Below, piece by piece: positions 5,910 through 10,058 of a stretch of DNA of 10,058 bases. The notes beneath the pieces are model-generated. The model saw only the letters and a list, made by a program, of their open reading frames with translations. It searched no databases and was not told the DNA's origin. The stretch lies in contig CAYMEK010000098.1 of NCBI GenBank assembly GCA_964389305.1, positions 1-10,058 of the forward strand. Reading direction: 5' to 3'. A program made the position numbers and the translations under genes. Source of the stretch: CAYMEK01 sp964389305. GTDB lineage: Bacteria; Spirochaetota; Spirochaetia; SZUA-6; DRHE01. How positions within the stretch are numbered: the first letter of the stretch is position 1; every line of letters starts with the position of its first letter.

Positions 5910-7783
5910 AGCTTCTCAAGACTCTTGCCGTCCTGCTCGCAATTCTGGCGAGCTGCGGGCGGGCACAGGAAGGGCTGCCTTTCTTTATCCCAGAGGAGGG
6001 AGGGGCGGCGGAGCAGCGGCTGGAGGCAGATCAGGAAGGCGGGTTTTACCTGGCCGAGCCGGTGCTGGTCGCCAGGGACGGTCAGGCTTTCTATATCCGC
6101 TATCGGGGAGCCGGCGGTGGGGAGAGCCTGCGGGTGTACGGGGGAGGCGGCCGTCAGATCGCCGCCGGGACCCTGGTTCGAGCGGGTGAGGAGGTGGTGA
6201 TGCAGCACCTGTCGCTGCACCGGGGAAGCGTGATCCGCGGCTTTGAGATCGAGAAACCGGCCGACCGCGAGCAGGGTCTGCCGGCCCTCGAATTGCTGGA
6301 AGCCGGCCTCGGCGAGAGCTTCGACGGTATTCGCACGGGGGCGGGATTGCTGCGTCTGGGCGGGGCGGTCCGGGCGGTGGAGCAAGACGGCAGCGCCCTC
6401 GAGGTTTTTTTTCGGATCTGCGGGTGGCCGTTCGAGGGTTCGGCAGCCGATCGGGAAGCGCGGCCTTCGGCTGCGGTCGGGCTTGCGGGCCCGGCCGCCG
6501 CTGGACAGGAGGTCTGGCAGATAGCCGTGACCCTGGATTCCCGGGCTCCCTTTTCCTGGCCGGAGTTTCGCAGCCTCGAAGCGGCCGCAGAGAGCGACGA
6601 CCGGCTCAGGCCGCCGGGCGCATCCTCGGAAGCCCCGCCGGACCGGCGGTCCTCTCCGGAGCTCGATTCAGGCCGGGCGAACGTGCTTCTTACCTTCCGC
6701 TCCGGCGGCGAGACGGCGGTATTCCGGAACGGCAGCCTGCCGGGCACCCAGACAATCTACCTCTACGAGGCTATAGTTCCGTTCAGGCCGCAGAGCCTGA
6801 GACTGGAGCCGTTGGGGGGAGGAGGATTTCGGCTTCGGAGCCTGACGGTTTCCCGCCTGGGGCGGACAGCGGTAAGCACGGCCGGCGAGAGCGCTGGAGA
6901 GTCCGTTCCGGCTGCAAGGTCTGCAGGGAGCCTGGATCCTCTGCCGGCCGATCCGGCCGCGGTGCTGCTCTACGATCCGGCGCGCTGGCGGCAGGCCGAC
7001 TTCGAGCTTTTTTCATGGTCCCGGTTTCCCCGGATCTTGATCATGGACACAGCCGACTACCGGGTGCAGTCCCGCTTCTTCAAGCGTCTGGCCTTTTTCG
7101 TCGAAAAGCGAGGCTACCGGGGCCGTTTGGTTTCCAACCAGGATTTCGCCGGTCTTCACGGCTTCAACGCCCACGACTACCGGGCCGAAGACCTGGCTAG
7201 ATTTTTCCAGAAGGCCAGGGAGGAATCCTTTACGCTCAATCGGGAGGAGGAGCTTCTCAAAGAGCTGCTTTTGCACAACGGCGTGATCCGCGAGGAAAAA
7301 GGCTTCCTGCCCGGAACGGGGGCAATACTGTCCATCTCCCGCAGTTCCTATCCGGTGCTGAGGCGGCACCTGCTGACCCATGAGAGCTACCACGGCGTAT
7401 TCTTCAGCCGGGCCGAATACAGGCGGGCCTGCCGCGAGGAGTGGGAGAGCCTGCCGCAGCCGGCGCGGGAGTTCTGGCTGCTGTTCTTCCGCTGGATGGG
7501 CTACGACACGGCCGATTCGTACCTGGCGGTCAACGAGTTCCAGGCCTACCTGTTTCAGCAGCCCCGGCCGGTAGTTCAGTACTACTTCCGCAGCCTGACC
7601 GCCGGGCGTTTGATCTCGGCCTATCCGGACCGGGCGCTGGAAGTTCGCCGGTTCCTGCGCAGCGATCCCGGGAGTTTTCTGCGCAGCTTCGATCGGCTGG
7701 AGCGCTCTCTGCGGGAAACCGCCGGAGTCGAAGGAGGGCGGGTGGTGGATCTGGAGCCGGCGGGCGGTTGGGAGCAAGAATAA
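5906..7783 (+). CDS. putative outer-surface or periplasmic lipoprotein with HExxH zinc-peptidase motif
   Basis: A 625-residue protein starting with a lipoprotein signal peptide: MKLLK, a hydrophobic core, and lipobox L14-A15-S16-C17, so the mature form would be lipid-anchored at Cys17. Residues about 20-320 look beta-rich and are broken by a polar, Pro/Ser-rich linker (about 226-252); a second Ala/Ser-rich linker spans about 318-352. The C-terminal domain (about 353-610) contains ILIMDTADYRVQSRFFKRLA, then THESYHGVFF with H492-E493-x-x-H496, and VNEFQAYLFQQP with Glu544. HExxH followed about 50 residues later by NExxAY fits a gluzincin-type zinc site, so a metallopeptidase is likely but not proven. 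I do not recognise the exact family. ATG 5906 overlaps the preceding stop (ATGA), which implies translational coupling; it has no ribosome site of its own. An intrinsic terminator begins in its stop codon. Confidence 0.88.
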   Translation: MKLLKTLAVLLAILASCGRAQEGLPFFIPEEGGAAEQRLEADQEGGFYLAEPVLVARDGQAFYIRYRGAGGGESLRVYGGGGRQIAAGTLVRAGEEVVMQHLSLHRGSVIRGFEIEKPADREQGLPALELLEAGLGESFDGIRTGAGLLRLGGAVRAVEQDGSALEVFFRICGWPFEGSAADREARPSAAVGLAGPAAAGQEVWQIAVTLDSRAPFSWPEFRSLEAAAESDDRLRPPGASSEAPPDRRSSPELDSGRANVLLTFRSGGETAVFRNGSLPGTQTIYLYEAIVPFRPQSLRLEPLGGGGFRLRSLTVSRLGRTAVSTAGESAGESVPAARSAGSLDPLPADPAAVLLYDPARWRQADFELFSWSRFPRILIMDTADYRVQSRFFKRLAFFVEKRGYRGRLVSNQDFAGLHGFNAHDYRAEDLARFFQKAREESFTLNREEELLKELLLHNGVIREEKGFLPGTGAILSISRSSYPVLRRHLLTHESYHGVFFSRAEYRRACREEWESLPQPAREFWLLFFRWMGYDTADSYLAVNEFQAYLFQQPRPVVQYYFRSLTAGRLISAYPDRALEVRRFLRSDPGSFLRSFDRLERSLRETAGVEGGRVVDLEPAGGWEQE

Positions 7784-7804
7784 AGCCGGGTTTTGCCCCG
7801 GCTT
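7783..7804 (+). terminator. intrinsic terminator of the DUF4037-like/lipoprotein operon
   Basis: Perfect 8-base stem AAGCCGGG (7783-7790) and CCCGGCTT (7797-7804) with loop TTTTGC, starting on the last base of the lipoprotein stop codon. The following CTATTGAT is only moderately T-rich, so efficiency may be partial and some read-through toward nrdJ is possible. Confidence 0.7.
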
Positions 7805-7851
7805 CTATTGATCGGGCGGTTCGGCCGTATTAACTTTGAATTCGCTTTCGA

Positions 7852-7870
7852 GACCCTGCCGGGCAGGGTC
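7852..7870 (+). other. hairpin in the nrdJ leader
   Basis: GACCCTG (7852-7858) and CAGGGTC (7864-7870) form a 7-bp stem with loop CCGGG. It lies in the 139-bp gap between the upstream terminator and nrdJ, about 75 bases before the start codon. No T-run follows, so it is not a terminator. It may be a leader structure or part of a control element. The gap holds no convincing promoter (best TTGATC at 7808 with TAACTT at 7831) and no NrdR-box pair that I could recognise. Confidence 0.4.
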
Positions 7871-7943
7871 GACGAGTACCTTTGAAGGCCGTCAACAGGT
7901 CGGCGAGGCCAAAGCCTGCACATCGGATCCGGGAGAGGGGAGC

Positions 7944-10058
7944 ATGAAGATACAGCGACATTTCACCCGCAAGGGCGAAGGACCGTACCGGGGCATCAGC
8001 TTCGAGAAGCGGGTTTCCGAAATCCGTGATCCCGACGGCCGGCTGATCTTCCGGCAGGAAAAGGTGCTGGTACCCTCTTTCTGGTCGCAGATCGCCACCG
8101 ACATCCTGGCGCAGAAATACTTTCGCAAGACAGGCCTTCCCAGCAGGGCCGCCGCCGGCGGCGAGAACGACGCCCGCCAGGTGTTTCACCGCCTGGCCTT
8201 CACCTGGACGCAGTGGGGAAAACGCTACGGGTATTTCGACGCCGAGGAGGACGCCGAAGCGTTCTACGACGAGCTGGCCTGCATGCTGGCCCGTCAGATA
8301 GCGGCTCCCAATTCGCCGCAGTGGTTCAATACGGGCCTTTACGACGTCTACGGGATCAAGGGGCCTGCCCAGGGCCATCACTACGTGGACCCGGACAGCG
8401 GAGAGCTGAGAAAGGCCGGCAGCGCCTACGAGCGGCCCCAGCCGCACGCCTGTTTTATAATCTCGGTGCAGGACGATCTGGTCAACGAGGGCGGGATCAT
8501 GGACCTGATCACCAGCGAAGCCAGGCTGTTCAAATACGGCTCGGGCACGGGCACCAACTACTCGCGCCTGCGAGCCAGGCAGGAGCCCTTGAGCGGGGGA
8601 GGGGTTTCCTCCGGCCTGCTGTCCTTTCTCAAGGTGGGCGACCGCTCGGCCTCGGCCGTCAAGAGCGGCGGCACGACCCGCAGGGCGGCCCGCATGGTCA
8701 CGCTGGACGCCGATCATCCCGATGTGGAGTCCTACATCGACTGGAAGGTCGAGGAGGAGCAGAAGGTAGTTTCCATGGTCATTGGCAGCCGGGTGCTGCG
8801 CAAGCACGCCCGCCTGCTCGAGCAGGCCGTGAGAGCCGCCGGAAAGGGAGCTGCGGTGTCTGCCGGCTCCACGGGGGCGCAGGGGGGAAGCGGCGGGGAC
8901 GGCGGCGGGCAACCCCCGGCCTTCGACCCGGACAGCAATCCCCGTCTGCGGGAGGCGATCCGCCAGGCCCTGCTGGAACAGGTGCCCCCGGCCTATATTT
9001 ATCGCATTCTTCAGCTCCTGGAGCAGGGGCTGCAGGAGCTGCAGATCCGGGAGTACACGGCCGAATGGGACGAGGAGGCCTACGGCACGGTCAGCGGCCA
9101 GTCCTCCAACAACTCCGTCAGGCTGTCTTCGGAGTTCATGAACGAGGTGGTGGAAGACGGGAACTGGCTTCTCACCGGCCGGGTGGATCCCTCGCTGAGG
9201 GTGGAGATCAAAGCCAGGAAGCTCTGGGATCACATCGCCTTTGCCGCCTGGAACTGCGCCGATCCGGGAGTGCAGTTCCATTCCACGATCAATGAATGGC
9301 ACACCTGTCCCGAGGACGGGGAGATCCGGGCTTCGAATCCCTGCTCCGAATATATGTTTCTCGACGATACGGCCTGCAACCTGGCCTCCTTGAACCTGAT
9401 GAGCTTCTACGACGTGGAGAAGGGTTTATACGACCTGGAGTCCATGCTCCACGCCATCCACCTCTGGACGATCGTGCTGGAGATCAGCGTTCTGATGGCC
9501 CAGTTCCCCACCCGGGAGATCGCCCGCAAGAGCTACGAGTTCCGCACTCTGGGTCTGGGCTTCGCCAATCTCGGCAGCCTGCTCATGGTGATGGGCCTGC
9601 CCTACGACAGCGAGCAGGCACGCAGTGTGGCCGCCTGCCTGACCGCCTTGCTCACCGGGCAGGCCTATCTGACCTCGGGCCTGCTGGCCGCCGAGCTGGG
9701 TCCCTTTCCCCGCTTCCAGGCCAACCGGGAGCATATGCTGCGGGTGATTCGCAACCACCGCCGGGCGGTATACGGCGCGGCCGAGGAAGAGTACGAGGGC
9801 TTGAGCGTCTTTCCGCGGCCGCTTGAAGCCGAGCACTGTCCGCCGCGGCTGCTCGCCGAAGCACGCCGGGTGTGGGACGAGGCCCTCCGGCAGGGCGAGC
9901 GGCACGGCTACCGCAACGCCCAGGTCACGGCCGTGGCCCCGACCGGCACCATCGGGCTGGTGATGGACTGCGACACCACCGGTGTGGAGCCGGACTTTGC
10001 CCTGGTGAAGTTCAAGAAGCTGGCCGGGGGCGGGTACTTCAAGATCATCAACAGCTCG
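7944..10058 (+). CDS. nrdJ: adenosylcobalamin-dependent (class II) ribonucleotide reductase, C-terminus outside the window
   Basis: Reduces ribonucleotides to deoxyribonucleotides using a thiyl radical generated from adenosylcobalamin; class II enzymes work with or without oxygen. The frame is open from ATG 7944 (GAGG five bases upstream) through 705 codons to the window end. Motifs: PQPHACF with first redox Cys170; KYGSGTGTNYSRLRA near 197-211; SGGTTRRAARMVTLDADHPD; the active-site loop NPCSE with Asn465, radical Cys467 and Glu469; TACNLASLNL with second redox Cys478; APTGTIG (665-671). The Cys467-Cys478 spacing equals that of the Thermotoga maritima enzyme. VMDCDTTGVEPDFALVKFKKLAGGG marks the long-type NrdJ. 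The roughly 300 residues between Cys170 and Cys467 include an extra segment with a Gly-rich linker (308-325). The C-terminal swinging cysteine pair is not visible. Confidence 0.97.
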   Translation, partial: MKIQRHFTRKGEGPYRGISFEKRVSEIRDPDGRLIFRQEKVLVPSFWSQIATDILAQKYFRKTGLPSRAAAGGENDARQVFHRLAFTWTQWGKRYGYFDAEEDAEAFYDELACMLARQIAAPNSPQWFNTGLYDVYGIKGPAQGHHYVDPDSGELRKAGSAYERPQPHACFIISVQDDLVNEGGIMDLITSEARLFKYGSGTGTNYSRLRARQEPLSGGGVSSGLLSFLKVGDRSASAVKSGGTTRRAARMVTLDADHPDVESYIDWKVEEEQKVVSMVIGSRVLRKHARLLEQAVRAAGKGAAVSAGSTGAQGGSGGDGGGQPPAFDPDSNPRLREAIRQALLEQVPPAYIYRILQLLEQGLQELQIREYTAEWDEEAYGTVSGQSSNNSVRLSSEFMNEVVEDGNWLLTGRVDPSLRVEIKARKLWDHIAFAAWNCADPGVQFHSTINEWHTCPEDGEIRASNPCSEYMFLDDTACNLASLNLMSFYDVEKGLYDLESMLHAIHLWTIVLEISVLMAQFPTREIARKSYEFRTLGLGFANLGSLLMVMGLPYDSEQARSVAACLTALLTGQAYLTSGLLAAELGPFPRFQANREHMLRVIRNHRRAVYGAAEEEYEGLSVFPRPLEAEHCPPRLLAEARRVWDEALRQGERHGYRNAQVTAVAPTGTIGLVMDCDTTGVEPDFALVKFKKLAGGGYFKIINSS

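Noticed and set aside
7848..7866. GAGACCCTGCC resembles part of the B12-box of cobalamin riboswitches (GAGACCTGCC-like), in front of a B12-dependent enzyme.
   Set aside because: There is an extra C within the motif, no GCCACTG-type element, and the 139-bp gap is too short for the full fold unless it extended into the lipoprotein gene and terminator. The match is explained by the GACCCTG/CAGGGTC hairpin.
7830..9302. 490-codon minus-strand frame opposite nrdJ.
   Set aside because: It is antisense to a frame coding for a complete set of NrdJ catalytic motifs and has no recognisable domain of its own.

Overview
The window is about 60% G+C bacterial chromosome, densely coded, with no mobile element, CRISPR array or repeat family that I can see. 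The host is probably a spirochaete (Spirochaetota). This is an inference, not a match. It rests on a lipoprotein with a spirochaete-style lipobox (LASC), a long class II (B12-dependent) ribonucleotide reductase, an ApgM-type phosphoglycerate mutase, and a DUF4037-like protein. Taxonomy cannot be proved from this sequence alone.

Layout. Positions 1-53 (minus) hold the 5' part of a tRNA-Pro(UGG) gene cut by the window edge, with a good sigma70-type promoter just upstream. argR (minus, about 251-718) is divergent from a plus-strand pair: apgM (953-2152) and a lipoate-protein ligase-like gene (about 2188-2823). These converge on a minus-strand pair across a 146-bp G+C-rich gap: a GAF-domain sensor histidine kinase (5054-3657), followed after 6 bp by an unrecognised 226-residue protein (3650-2970). 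An 84-bp divergent regulatory region (5055-5138) separates the kinase from a plus-strand pair: a DUF4037-like protein (5139-5909) and a lipoprotein with a HESYH zinc-protease-like motif (5906-7783). That pair is joined by a 4-base ATGA overlap and ends in an intrinsic terminator. After a 139-bp leader, nrdJ (7944 onward) runs off the right edge.

How the parts fit. ArgR (arginine sensing), ApgM (lower glycolysis), the lipoate ligase-like enzyme (lipoyl cofactor) and NrdJ (dNTP synthesis) are housekeeping genes. The less ordinary centre is the kinase/unknown-protein operon and the DUF4037/lipoprotein-peptidase operon. They face away from each other from promoters whose -35 hexamers overlap by five bases, inside a 7-bp dyad (GCACAAA...TTTGTGC). 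This arrangement suggests co-regulation. The kinase has no response-regulator gene beside it in this window. I found no unmistakable new system. The best leads are the shared divergent control region, the possibly leaderless DUF4037-like gene, and the lipid-anchored putative peptidase coupled to it.
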